Part shown: positions 1-7,093 of the stretch, piece by piece | Numbering within the stretch: the first letter of the stretch is position 1 | Layout of the letters: the number at the start of each line of letters is the position of its first letter | NCBI GenBank assembly: GCA_017397765.1 | Contig: JAFQIB010000093.1 | Span: forward strand, 1 to 40,651 | Length of the DNA stretch: 40,651 nucleotides | Reading direction: 5' to 3' | DNA from: Clostridia bacterium | GTDB taxonomy: Bacteria > Bacillota > Clostridia > Christensenellales > Aristaeellaceae | Position numbers and translations under genes: made by a program | The notes under the pieces: model-generated | Told to the model about the DNA's origin: nothing | Database searches by the model: none | What the model saw: only the letters and a program-made list of their open reading frames with translations

Positions 1-1
1 C

Positions 2-361
2 ATCATGACCGCCACATTGTTTGCCAAGGAGTATATCCCCCGGCTGTTTTTGGATATTCACCAACCCGGCGGACCGGAAGCCCTCGCCATTTCTGTGGAG
101 TATCTGACCATTCTGGCAGTCTGCCTTGTGATCCTGTATCTGATCCACATTTACAGAAATGCTCTGCAGGCCATGGAAATTTCCAGTTGGTCCATGCTCT
201 CCGGTATCGCAGAATGTGTGTGCCGTGTGTTCATGGGCAAGGTAGTCTTTCTCTGGATGGGCAGCAATGCTCTGTTCCTGGCAGAACCCATCGCCTGGCT
301 TGGTGCATTGCTGACGGTGATGATACCGTATTATATTTATCAGAAGAAAAAATTGAATTGA
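2..361 (+). CDS. MATE-family multidrug/Na+ efflux protein, C-terminal fragment
   Basis: The reading frame is open to the left edge, so this is the last ~119 residues of a longer integral membrane protein. It shows three hydrophobic helices with the spacing seen at the end of MATE transporters. The segment between them, running from HIYRNALQAME to a conserved Arg and a Gly-rich turn, resembles the MATE C-terminal half. The protein ends in a short cytoplasmic KKK tail. MATE proteins export cationic drugs and metabolites in exchange for H+ or Na+. An ATG at 5 is probably only an internal Met. Substrate cannot be inferred. A strong hairpin follows the stop codon directly. Confidence 0.75.
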   Translation: MMTATLFAKEYIPRLFLDIHQPGGPEALAISVEYLTILAVCLVILYLIHIYRNALQAMEISSWSMLSGIAECVCRVFMGKVVFLWMGSNALFLAEPIAWLGALLTVMIPYYIYQKKKLN

Positions 362-367
362 CAAAGC

Positions 368-397
368 ACCCCCGGAGGTCGAGCGACTTCCGGGGGT
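368..397 (+). terminator. Intrinsic terminator of the MATE gene
   Basis: A near-perfect stem of about 13 bp (ACCCCCGGAGGTC with GACTTCCGGGGGT, one G-T pair) with a 4-nt loop begins 7 nt after the stop codon. The T tract after it is weak (acttcttc). Confidence 0.7.
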
Positions 398-418
398 ACT
401 TCTTCTGCATTATGCATA

Positions 419-973
419 TTAATCATCTTCAAGACTTTTCTGATCCAATACTTCGCTATCTACAAAACGAACACCACAATTATAGCATACCGTTCTCTTT
501 GAAAGCTGTCTGGTAGAACAAAGTGGGCAAACAGTGTACTCCTGCGATCTGTCAACAATCACGCTTTCCTCGCCTGAAACAGATACATTTGTTTTTACAT
601 TATGAGGTGTATTGTCTGTTCTTTGTAAATCTTCTTTGGAGTTCATTTCTCCACTGTTTTTAAAGACATCGCTCAAATAGTACGGCTCACTCGGTTCCTC
701 ATAATCGTTATCCTTCAGTATTCCTTTGTTGTTCAGCATTCTCTTGCCGACTGCCCAGAAGACAGTTGTCCAAATCAAATAGGCAGCACCATCATTTGAC
801 CCAAACAAAAGAAACAAAACCAAGAAGATTGCATTAAAACCATAGCAAGCTCTTAAATACTTCTTTTTTGTAATATAGTTTTCCCTGAACAGAGCAATAC
901 CAACCGGGATTACGCAGTATATGAACATTGTTAAAAACAATGCCAGAGCAATCTGATCCTCATACATGATCAT
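419..973 (-). CDS. Membrane protein with C-terminal zinc ribbon, unknown function
   Basis: The product is about 184 residues. Three hydrophobic helices lie at roughly residues 6-28, 41-57 and 62-78, followed by a polar acidic linker (~80-145). A C-terminal zinc ribbon has two CxxC knuckles, C149/C152 and C163/C166 (CPLC and CYNC). The start at 973 is chosen because GGTGGA lies just upstream; an in-frame ATG at 967 is equally placed, and an upstream ATG at 1000 lacks a ribosome binding site. The gene is much more AT-rich than its neighbours, which suggests recent acquisition. Membrane proteins with a cytoplasmic zinc ribbon are common in Clostridia and mostly uncharacterised, so no function is assigned. 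Confidence 0.7.
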   Translation of the reverse strand: MIMYEDQIALALFLTMFIYCVIPVGIALFRENYITKKKYLRACYGFNAIFLVLFLLFGSNDGAAYLIWTTVFWAVGKRMLNNKGILKDNDYEEPSEPYYLSDVFKNSGEMNSKEDLQRTDNTPHNVKTNVSVSGEESVIVDRSQEYTVCPLCSTRQLSKRTVCYNCGVRFVDSEVLDQKSLEDD

Positions 974-1033
974 TTCTCCACCTTTCCTCATGTAGCTCAA
1001 ACAGCTTAATAAAGAAAACTGCCACCTATACGG

Positions 1034-1066
1034 AATCCCACGGAAAGCAGTGCTTTCCGTGGGATT
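1034..1066 (-). terminator. Long perfect hairpin, probable terminator downstream of the GGGtGRT gene
   Basis: A 15-bp perfect stem (AATCCCACGGAAAGC and its complement) with a 3-nt loop lies 17 nt beyond the stop codon at 1084. Neither side has a good T tract, so the hairpin may also act in mRNA stability. It separates the iron-sulfur pair from the AT-rich gene beyond. Confidence 0.6.
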
Positions 1067-1083
1067 TATAATTATGTGTTCTC

Positions 1084-2100
1084 TTACTTCAGAGCCTGCT
1101 CGACTGCAACGGCCACGGCGACAGTCATGCCGACCATGGGGTTGTTGCCTGCGCCCAGGAAGCCCATCATTTCAACATGGGCGGGGACGGAGGAAGAGCC
1201 AGCGAACTGAGCATCACCGTGCATACGGCCCATGGTATCGGTCAGACCGTAGGAAGCGGGGCCTGCAGCCATGTTATCGGGATGCAGGGTACGGCCGGTG
1301 CCGCCGCCGGAAGCAACGGAGAAGTACTTCTTGCCCTGCTCGATGCACTCCTTCTTGTAAGTGCCGGCGACAGGATGCTGGAAGCGGGTGGGGTTGGTGG
1401 AGTTGCCGGTGATGGAGATGTCCGCGCCCTCGTGCCACATGATGGCAACGCCCTCGCGGACGTCGTCAGCGCCGTAGCAGTTGACCTTCGCGCGCTCACC
1501 GTCGGAGTACGCGGTCTTCTTCACAACAGTCAGCGCATGGTCTTCCTTCACGTCAGCAGACAGGTAGTCATACTTGGTCTCCACATAGGTGAAGCCGTTA
1601 ATGCGGGAGATGATCATGGCAGCGTCCTTGCCCAGGCCGTTCAGGATGACGCGCAGGGGGTTCTTGCGAACCTTGTTGGCATTGCGGGCAATGCCGATGG
1701 CGCCTTCGGCAGCAGCGAAGGACTCGTGGCCAGCCAGGAAGGCGAAGCACTCAGTGGCTTCGTCCAGCAGCATGGCGCCCAGATTGCCGTGGCCCAGACC
1801 AACCTGACGCTGGTCGGCAACGGAGCCGGGGATGCAGAAGGCCTGCAGGGCTTCGCCGATGCACTTGGCGGCTTCCACAGCGGTGGTCACGCCCTTCTTC
1901 AGCGCGATGCCGGCGCCCAGCTCATAGGCCCACTTGGCATTCTCGAAGCAGATGGGCTGGATGCCTTCCACGATGGCGTAGGCGTCGATGCCCTTGGAGT
2001 TGTTGAAAGCCTTCAGGTCCTCCCAGGACTTGAAGCCGTACTTATCCAGAACCGGCTGCAGCTGAGGCATGCGGCCTTCGTAGTTTTCAAACAGAGCCAT
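1084..2100 (-). CDS. GGGtGRT-family protein (uncharacterised, partner of NifU-like scaffold)
   Basis: The protein is 338 residues when started at the ATG at 2100, which sits 9 nt after AGGAGG; a GTG at 2106 is too close to that site. The signature GGGTGRT is at residues 265-271, followed by a conserved-looking LHPDNMAAG stretch. Cysteines occur at about 51, 80, 89, 118, 208 and 252. No signal peptide or membrane helix is seen, so it should be cytoplasmic. The family is known only as a conserved domain named after the motif. Here it lies 18 nt downstream of an iron-sulfur scaffold gene in one operon, which suggests a role in Fe-S cluster assembly or in a cluster-dependent reaction. That role is inference from context. 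Confidence 0.85.
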   Translation of the reverse strand: MALFENYEGRMPQLQPVLDKYGFKSWEDLKAFNNSKGIDAYAIVEGIQPICFENAKWAYELGAGIALKKGVTTAVEAAKCIGEALQAFCIPGSVADQRQVGLGHGNLGAMLLDEATECFAFLAGHESFAAAEGAIGIARNANKVRKNPLRVILNGLGKDAAMIISRINGFTYVETKYDYLSADVKEDHALTVVKKTAYSDGERAKVNCYGADDVREGVAIMWHEGADISITGNSTNPTRFQHPVAGTYKKECIEQGKKYFSVASGGGTGRTLHPDNMAAGPASYGLTDTMGRMHGDAQFAGSSSVPAHVEMMGFLGAGNNPMVGMTVAVAVAVEQALK

Positions 2101-2118
2101 TTTCACATACCTCCTATC

Positions 2119-2820
2119 TTACTGATGACGGGGATCGATCCAGGCGACCGCGCCGTCTTCGGCCTTGAAGCGGCCGTAGGTGCCGATGTTCTTGGCATAA
2201 GCCTCGTTGGGCTCCATGCCCTTCTTGATGGCGTCCATCATCTTGCCCAGGGACAGGAACTGGTAGCCGCAGATCTGGTTGTCCTTGTCCAGAGCGATCT
2301 TGAGGACGTAGCCCTCGGCCATCTCCAGGTAACGGGGGCCCTTTTCCAGGGTGCCGTACATGGTGCCGACCTGGCTGCGCAGGCCCTTGCCCAGATCCTC
2401 CAGACCGGCGCCGACGCGCAGGCCGTCATCGGAGAAAGCGGACTGGGTGCGGCCGTACACGATCTGCAGGAACAGCTCGCGCATGGCGGTATTGATGGCG
2501 TCGCACACCAGGTCGGTGTTCAGCGCCTCCAGGATGGTCTTGCCGGGCAGGATCTCAGAGGCCATAGCGGCGGAGTGGGTCATGCCGGAGCAGCCGATGG
2601 TCTCGACCAGCGCTTCCTGGATGATGCCCTGCTTGACGTTCAGGGTCAGCTTGCAGGTGCCCTGCTGGGGAGCGCACCAGCCAATGCCGTGAGTCAGGCC
2701 GGAAATGTCCTTGATCTCCTTCGCCTGCACCCACTTGCCCTCTTCGGGGATGGGCGCGGGGCCGTGGTTGGGGCCCTTGGCGACACAGACCATTTCTTCA
2801 ACTTCCTTGGTGTAAAGCAT
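2119..2820 (-). CDS. Iron-sulfur cluster assembly scaffold-like protein (NifU/IscU N-terminal fold)
   Basis: This 233-residue protein resembles the NifU/IscU scaffold domain. Cys56, Cys77 (in ETIGCSG) and Cys106 (in LVCDAIN) fit the three cluster-ligand cysteines of the family; additional cysteines are C12, C49 and C184. It is longer than IscU (~130 aa), with a C-terminal extension of ~100 residues of unknown role. The start is firm: AGGAGG lies 9 nt before the ATG. It is the first gene of a two-gene transcript with the GGGtGRT protein. No cysteine desulfurase or suf gene is in the window, so this is a stand-alone scaffold module rather than a full isc/suf operon. Confidence 0.85.
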   Translation of the reverse strand: MLYTKEVEEMVCVAKGPNHGPAPIPEEGKWVQAKEIKDISGLTHGIGWCAPQQGTCKLTLNVKQGIIQEALVETIGCSGMTHSAAMASEILPGKTILEALNTDLVCDAINTAMRELFLQIVYGRTQSAFSDDGLRVGAGLEDLGKGLRSQVGTMYGTLEKGPRYLEMAEGYVLKIALDKDNQICGYQFLSLGKMMDAIKKGMEPNEAYAKNIGTYGRFKAEDGAVAWIDPRHQ

Positions 2821-2883
2821 GGAATGGTTCCTCCTATCTCATGATAGTCGTGAATTGGGTTCTGTATACCCTCATACGCTATC

Positions 2884-2924
2884 AGTATAACACATTTTCC
2901 CCTTCTTGTGTAGGGGTTTTTTTT
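2884..2924 (-). promoter_or_regulatory. Promoter of the Fe-S scaffold/GGGtGRT operon with A-tract UP element
   Basis: On the minus strand a -10 TATACT (2889-2884) is separated by 17 bp from a -35 TACACA (2912-2907). A run of eight A (2924-2917) lies directly upstream of the -35, as in UP elements. This suggests strong constitutive expression. Confidence 0.65.
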
Positions 2925-2953
2925 ACGGGGAATAAAAATTTGTTGGAGAATTG

Positions 2954-3625
2954 TCAATCTGCGCCGCAGCCTTGCGCCAAAGACTGTTCCCTTGCGCCCT
3001 TTGACGCGTCGATTTCCCGCCATTCTCCCTGCAGGCGGACGGTGTTCCACACATGCAGCTGCCGTTTGCCCCAGCCGCAGCAGACGCTGCATTCAATCCC
3101 GCACAGCCCGCACAGCAGATACAGCAGATCGGCAAAGCCCTGGCAGTTCGCCCGTCCGTCCGCCAGCACGTCCGCCGCGCCCACCAGGCGCTCATAGCCC
3201 TTCCTGCCCGGGGCGGTATGCGCATAGCGAACATGCCCACAGATCCAGGCATAGAGATAGCTGAACCTTGCTTCTTCCTGGTCGATTTGCATCGCCGCAG
3301 CCGCAATTTCCGTTGCTGCAGCCAGTCCGGCCTGCTCCGATGCATCCAGCAGGAGGTTGCCGCCTGCTTGCCGGGCTTCAAGCATTCGCACGCCCTGGCG
3401 GTAGGTAAGCTGCGCCGTAAGGAGGATTCCCCTGCCCCGGCTGCGGAGTATGCGCGGCCGGATTCCCTGCGCCAGAGGCAGCCCGGTCACAAGCGCTGTC
3501 GCAATGGCATTATCATTCAGCTGTGCAGACAGCCTCGCCGACAGCTCGCAGCGCACGTCCCGCTCGCGGCTTTCCTGGACCCGCTTCAAATATGCATACA
3601 GTTCATCCATGCTGGATATTGGCAT
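2954..3625 (-). CDS. Transglutaminase-like superfamily protein
   Basis: The protein is about 223 residues. Its C-terminal half has the papain-like Cys-His-Asp triad of transglutaminase-like peptidases: C161 in ADGRANCQGFA, H191 in LHVWNTV and D206 in EIDAS. The N-terminal ~120 residues may be a separate domain. The start at 3625 is chosen because GGGAGG lies 6 nt upstream; an upstream GTG at 3700 would overlap the preceding stop but has no clear binding site and would run through a hairpin. No signal peptide is seen with this start. Such domains often act as peptidases or amidases on cell wall or protein substrates; the target is unknown. It lies downstream of a Gfo/Idh/MocA oxidoreductase with no obvious functional link. 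Confidence 0.75.
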   Translation of the reverse strand: MPISSMDELYAYLKRVQESRERDVRCELSARLSAQLNDNAIATALVTGLPLAQGIRPRILRSRGRGILLTAQLTYRQGVRMLEARQAGGNLLLDASEQAGLAAATEIAAAAMQIDQEEARFSYLYAWICGHVRYAHTAPGRKGYERLVGAADVLADGRANCQGFADLLYLLCGLCGIECSVCCGWGKRQLHVWNTVRLQGEWREIDASKGAREQSLAQGCGAD

Positions 3626-3650
3626 GCACAGCCTCCCTTCTCCGACATGA

Positions 3651-3681
3651 ACAAAGGATCTGCGCCCGGCAGATCCCTTGT
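3651..3681 (-). other. Intergenic hairpin between oxidoreductase and transglutaminase-like gene
   Basis: Arms 3651-3663 and 3669-3681 (ACAAAGGATCTGC with GCAGATCCCTTGT, one mismatch) enclose a 5-nt loop. On the minus strand it falls between the upstream stop codon and the downstream ribosome binding site, where it could attenuate or stabilise the transcript. The T tract is poor. Confidence 0.5.
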
Positions 3682-3696
3682 CACCATTCAGCCCTG

Positions 3697-4734
3697 TCAC
3701 CTTTCGATCAGCTCCATATCGGTGAAGGGTGACTTATCCTCAAAGGGGAATTTGATGTGCCAGATCGCCCGCAGCGCGTCCATCTGCCGCAGCAGCATCA
3801 GCGTCTGCTGATGGGGCATCTCAACAGGCTCCAGGTTGCCCGCCTGCAGATCACGCAAACAGGCCTCCACCTCGTATTCATAGCCGGTAATCTGTGCAGG
3901 CACGTCGATCCGCCGGATGGGATGCACCCGGTCATCCTTGTCAAAAATCTCGATCCAGCCCGGATTGTTGACATTGTCCACCGTCAGATAGCCCTTGGTG
4001 CCGTAGATCACGCAGCGGCGGTCGGAATTGAAGGCCGTCGAGGCCATCAGCTGGGCCATCTTGCCGTCCCGATATTTGATGGTGATGGTTTCCGTGCGGT
4101 CGACGCCCGTTTCCATCAGCTCCACCGTGCTGTTGATGCGCACGATATCGTCGCCGAACACCATGGAGGCGAAGTTCAGCACATAGATGCCCAGATCCAG
4201 CAGCGCGCCGCCGGCCAGGGCCGGGTCCATGATGCGCTCCTTATGCTCAATGGCATAGCACAGATTGGAATAGAGCATCCGCGGCTCGCCGATGACGCCC
4301 TCTGCCAGCAGCTCGTTGATGATCCATCGGGAGGGCATATACCGGGGCCAGAGGGCCTCTGCCACATACACACCCTGCTCCCGGGCCAGATGGAGCACCT
4401 CCTCCGCCTGATGCTGGTTGGGGGTGAAGGCCTTCTCGCACAGCACGGCCTTGCCGTAGCGGATGCACAGCTTCATCTGCTCCGCATGGTGGGAATGGGG
4501 CGTTGCAATATAGACAAGATCGACCTTTGGATCAGCCAGCATGGCCTCATAAGACCCATAAGCCTTTTCGACCCCTTCCTCCCGGGCAAAGGCGTCGGCC
4601 TTTTCCTGACTGCGCGACGCGATGGCATACAGCTCCACCGGGCGGCCATTCGCCTTCATTCCGCGGATCGTCTGGCACATGGAGCGGGCAATGGCCCCCG
4701 CGCCGATGATGGCAACATTCATACCCTTCAGCAT
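3697..4734 (-). CDS. Gfo/Idh/MocA-family NAD(P)-dependent oxidoreductase
   Basis: The 345-residue protein opens with a Rossmann fold (VAIIGAGAIARSM). It carries the family's catalytic-Lys motif in the form CEKAFTPN, where most members have EKP; the EKA form is typical of the dihydrodiol dehydrogenase-like branch. The C-terminal alpha/beta domain (from about residue 125) includes GGALLDLGIY. These enzymes oxidise or reduce sugars, inositols or related polyols; the substrate cannot be predicted. The ATG at 4734 lies 10 nt after AGGAGG; an earlier in-frame TTG (4743) is too close to that site. It has its own promoter immediately beside the tRNA terminator. Confidence 0.88.
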   Translation of the reverse strand: MLKGMNVAIIGAGAIARSMCQTIRGMKANGRPVELYAIASRSQEKADAFAREEGVEKAYGSYEAMLADPKVDLVYIATPHSHHAEQMKLCIRYGKAVLCEKAFTPNQHQAEEVLHLAREQGVYVAEALWPRYMPSRWIINELLAEGVIGEPRMLYSNLCYAIEHKERIMDPALAGGALLDLGIYVLNFASMVFGDDIVRINSTVELMETGVDRTETITIKYRDGKMAQLMASTAFNSDRRCVIYGTKGYLTVDNVNNPGWIEIFDKDDRVHPIRRIDVPAQITGYEYEVEACLRDLQAGNLEPVEMPHQQTLMLLRQMDALRAIWHIKFPFEDKSPFTDMELIER

Positions 4735-4778
4735 AGCAAACAAGCCTCCTTATTGGATCGGACGCAATGGTTTTCCTC

Positions 4779-4808
4779 ATTGTACCACCTTCCGACCCTT
4801 TGCGTCAA
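4779..4808 (-). promoter_or_regulatory. Promoter of the Gfo/Idh/MocA gene
   Basis: On the minus strand -35 TTGACG (4808-4803) and -10 TACAAT (4784-4779) are 18 bp apart, about 45 nt upstream of the start codon. Confidence 0.65.
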
Positions 4809-4811
4809 CCA

Positions 4812-4842
4812 ACAAAAAACCTCACCGCGATTGCGATGAGGC
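4812..4842 (-). terminator. Intrinsic terminator of the tRNA-Arg pair
   Basis: On the minus strand a 9-bp stem CCTCATCGC/GCGGTGAGG (one G-U pair) with an AATC loop is followed by TTTTTTGTT. It begins a few bases after the distal tRNA. Confidence 0.9.
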
Positions 4843-4848
4843 TTTGCG

Positions 4849-4922
4849 TGATCCCGGCAGGACTCGAACCTGCGACCTTTTGATTCGTAGTCAAACACTC
4901 TATCCAGCTGAGCTACGAGACC
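4849..4922 (-). tRNA. tRNA-Arg (anticodon ACG), distal copy
   Basis: A 74-nt cloverleaf is visible: acceptor stem GGTCTCG/CGGGATC with two G-U pairs, D arm GCTC..GAGT, anticodon stem TTTGA/TCAAA with loop CTACGAA giving anticodon ACG, and T arm GCAGG-TTCGAGT-CCTGC. The discriminator is A. CCA is not encoded. ACG is normally deaminated to ICG and reads CGU, CGC and CGA. Confidence 0.95.
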
Positions 4923-4971
4923 ATAGGATGTCAGGGAGACGGCAGGTCAGGTCTTGAACCTTGTAAAGAAG

Positions 4972-5045
4972 TGATCCCGGCAGGACTCGAACCTGCGACC
5001 TTTTGATTCGTAGTCAAACACTCTATCCAGCTGAGCTACGAGACC
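4972..5045 (-). tRNA. tRNA-Arg (anticodon ACG), proximal copy
   Basis: This copy is identical to the one at 4849-4922 over all 74 nt, and the two are separated by 49 nt of unrelated sequence. Both are read from the promoter at 5088-5116 and end at one terminator. The duplication raises gene dosage for the major CGN-decoding tRNA. Confidence 0.95.
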
Positions 5046-5087
5046 ACATCGCCGCCATGCTTTGCAGCATTCCCTGACAGCTATAAC

Positions 5088-5116
5088 ATGATAGCACCGG
5101 GTGAGGGATTTGTCAA
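5088..5116 (-). promoter_or_regulatory. Promoter of the tRNA-Arg pair
   Basis: A perfect -35 TTGACA (5116-5111), a 17-bp spacer and -10 TATCAT (5093-5088) lie about 40 nt upstream of the first tRNA. The sequence just upstream is rich in A/T, which would favour strong initiation. Confidence 0.85.
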
Positions 5117-5150
5117 GCATCTTTTTGATATTTTTTTAGAAAATTTCATA

Positions 5151-5182
5151 GCAAAACCGGCTGACCGTCAGGCCAGCCGGTT
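5151..5182 (-). terminator. Intrinsic terminator of the aroA-aroC-pheA operon
   Basis: A 12-bp stem AACCGGCTGGCC/GGTCAGCCGGTT with loop TGAC is followed by TTTTG on the minus strand, starting 4 nt after the pheA stop codon. Confidence 0.85.
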
Positions 5183-5186
5183 ATAC

Positions 5187-6014
5187 TCACAGCGGCTTCT
5201 CCGCCTTTGGGTACACACCCAGCAGGCGCAGCGCGCAGGTATAGGGCCTTGCAGCAGCCATGGCCCGGGAGAGATGGGCCGCATCCATCGCGCCCTCAAA
5301 ATCCGCAGAGAAAAAATACTGGAAGGGCGTATCCGGCAGCGGACGGGATTCGATGCGTGTCATGTTCAGCCCGCTGTCCGCAAAGGAGGACAGCACTTTC
5401 ACCAGCGCGCCGACCTCGTTGTTGACGCGGAAGGTCACCGTTGCCTTGGAGGGCTCCGCCAGCGGGATCGCGCTCATGGACAGGATGAAGAACCGGGTCG
5501 TGTTGGCTGCGCTGGTCTGGATATTCTCTACCAGCGGCACCAGGCCGTATTCCTTTGCCGCCTCCATGGAGGCAATGGCTGCACGGGTCACATCCCCCAC
5601 TGCCGCCACCTCCCGGGCGGAAATGGCCGTGTTGGCCGAGGGGACGATCTGCACATCCCTCAGCGTCTGCAGGAATGCATCGCACTGGGCAATCGCCTGC
5701 GGATGGCTGGCAATATGACGGATATCTTCCAGCTTTGCGCCGGGCAGCCCCAGCAGATGATGCCGCACGGCCTTCATGGTTTCGCCCACGATCTGCAGCG
5801 GCAGCTTCTCCAGCAGCGAATAGGTCGGCAGCACGGCTCCGGCAAAGGAGTTCTCCACCGGCAGCAGCGCATAATCCGCCTGCCCCTCCACCACGGCCTT
5901 CGCTGCCTCCGGGAAGGTTTCATAGGCCACGCAGGTTTCACCCGGGAAGGCCTGCTGGGCCGCACCGTGGGAAAAGCTGCCCGCCGTCCCCGGATAGGCA
6001 ATCACATAAGGCAT
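5187..6014 (-). CDS. pheA: Prephenate dehydratase
   Basis: The 275-residue enzyme decarboxylates and dehydrates prephenate to phenylpyruvate in phenylalanine synthesis. The catalytic domain (~1-185) has the periplasmic-binding-like fold features AYPGTAGSFS, ENSFAGAV and the catalytic NTTRF motif. A C-terminal ACT domain (~190-270, with GALVKVLSSFADSGLNMTRIES) is the usual site for Phe feedback inhibition. There is no fused chorismate mutase, so that step must come from another gene. The start at 6014 follows AGGAG by 8 nt and overlaps the end of aroC by 13 nt; an upstream in-frame start at 6032 lacks support. It is the last gene of aroA-aroC-pheA. Confidence 0.92.
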   Translation of the reverse strand: MPYVIAYPGTAGSFSHGAAQQAFPGETCVAYETFPEAAKAVVEGQADYALLPVENSFAGAVLPTYSLLEKLPLQIVGETMKAVRHHLLGLPGAKLEDIRHIASHPQAIAQCDAFLQTLRDVQIVPSANTAISAREVAAVGDVTRAAIASMEAAKEYGLVPLVENIQTSAANTTRFFILSMSAIPLAEPSKATVTFRVNNEVGALVKVLSSFADSGLNMTRIESRPLPDTPFQYFFSADFEGAMDAAHLSRAMAAARPYTCALRLLGVYPKAEKPL

Positions 6015-7093
6015 CCCTGTCGCTCCTTCCACATATCAAGCACTGCAATCGCCGTGATCGCCTCGATCACCGGCACCGCCCGGGGCAGGATGCAGGGATC
6101 ATGGCGTCCGTGGATCTCCAGCTCCGCCTGCTCCCCCACTTTCAGGGAGACTGTCTGCTGCTTCTGCGCAATGGAGGGTGTCGGGCGGACGGCACAGCGG
6201 AAGATTACCGGCATCCCGTTGGTGATGCCGCCGTTCACACCGCCCGCATGGTTGGTCGTCGTCACGATTTTGCCGTCCTTCATGGCAAAGGGATCGTTGG
6301 CCTGGCTGCCGCGCATGGCAGCAAACCCGAAGCCTGCGCCGAACTCGACGCCCTTGACTGCGGGCACGGAGAACAGCAGATGGCTGATCTGGCTCTCCAC
6401 GCTGTCAAAGAAGGGGGCGCCCAGGCCTGCCGGCAGACCGGTCACCATACACTCGATCACGCCGCCGATGGAATCCGCAGCTTCTCTGGCATCCAGAGCT
6501 TCCGCCTCCATCTGCTGATCCAGGCCCTCCGTCAGCACGGGCAGATGCATGGATTTCAAATACGCATAGTCAGCCTCCGGATCTGCGGTCATGAAGGAGG
6601 CGTCCTTCACCGTCCCCAGCTGCTGGATGTGGCAGGCGATCTTCACGCCCTGCGTCTCCAGCCACTGGCTGCACAGCGCACCCGCTGCCACGATGGAGGC
6701 CGTCAGCCGCCCGGAAAAGGAGCCGCCGCCCCGCCAGTCCTCAAAGCCAAAGTAGCGCACATGACCGGTATAATCCGCATGCCCCGGCCGGATGAGATCC
6801 ACGCCGTCCCCGTAATCCCGGCTGCGCTGATTGGTGTTGCGGATCAGGATACAGATGGGCTGACCGGTGGTTCGTCCATTGAGCACACCGGTGAGGAATT
6901 CCGGGGCGTCCGCTTCCTTGCGGGCGGTGGTCAAAAGGCTCTGACCGGGGGCACGGCGGGCCATTTCGGCCATCAAGCGCGCCATATCAATCTCCATGCC
7001 CGCAGGAAAGCCATCCACGATCACGCCGATCGCCTCTGCATGGCTCTGCCCGAAGATGGACAGCTTCAGCTGCTGCCCATAGGTGCTGCTCAT
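6002..7093 (-). CDS. aroC: Chorismate synthase
   Basis: The 363-residue enzyme converts 5-enolpyruvylshikimate-3-phosphate to chorismate with reduced FMN as cofactor. Family motifs are clear: GQSHAEAIGVIVDGFPAG near the N-terminus (with the key His), the RPGHADYTG segment, and the SFSGRLTAS and GGVNGGITNG motifs that line the active site. Length is normal for the family. The ATG at 7093 overlaps the aroA stop codon (ATGA-type overlap at 7090-7093), so translation is coupled. It acts directly after AroA and directly before the branch to PheA in the same operon. Nothing unusual is seen. Confidence 0.96.
   Translation of the reverse strand: MSSTYGQQLKLSIFGQSHAEAIGVIVDGFPAGMEIDMARLMAEMARRAPGQSLLTTARKEADAPEFLTGVLNGRTTGQPICILIRNTNQRSRDYGDGVDLIRPGHADYTGHVRYFGFEDWRGGGSFSGRLTASIVAAGALCSQWLETQGVKIACHIQQLGTVKDASFMTADPEADYAYLKSMHLPVLTEGLDQQMEAEALDAREAADSIGGVIECMVTGLPAGLGAPFFDSVESQISHLLFSVPAVKGVEFGAGFGFAAMRGSQANDPFAMKDGKIVTTTNHAGGVNGGITNGMPVIFRCAVRPTPSIAQKQQTVSLKVGEQAELEIHGRHDPCILPRAVPVIEAITAIAVLDMWKERQGCLM

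Noticed and set aside
1177-2844. 555-codon + strand frame opposite the Fe-S scaffold and GGGtGRT genes
   Set aside because: Same antisense artefact; it spans two real genes and has no start signal or motifs.
2899-2924. Hairpin CCCCT/AGGGG followed by eight T on the + strand, looking like a terminator
   Set aside because: No + strand gene lies upstream, the stem is only 5 bp, and the T run is better explained as the A-tract upstream of the minus-strand promoter.
2923-3381. 152-codon minus-strand frame overlapping the transglutaminase-like gene
   Set aside because: It is out of frame with the catalytic Cys-His-Asp motifs, which lie in the 2954-3625 frame.
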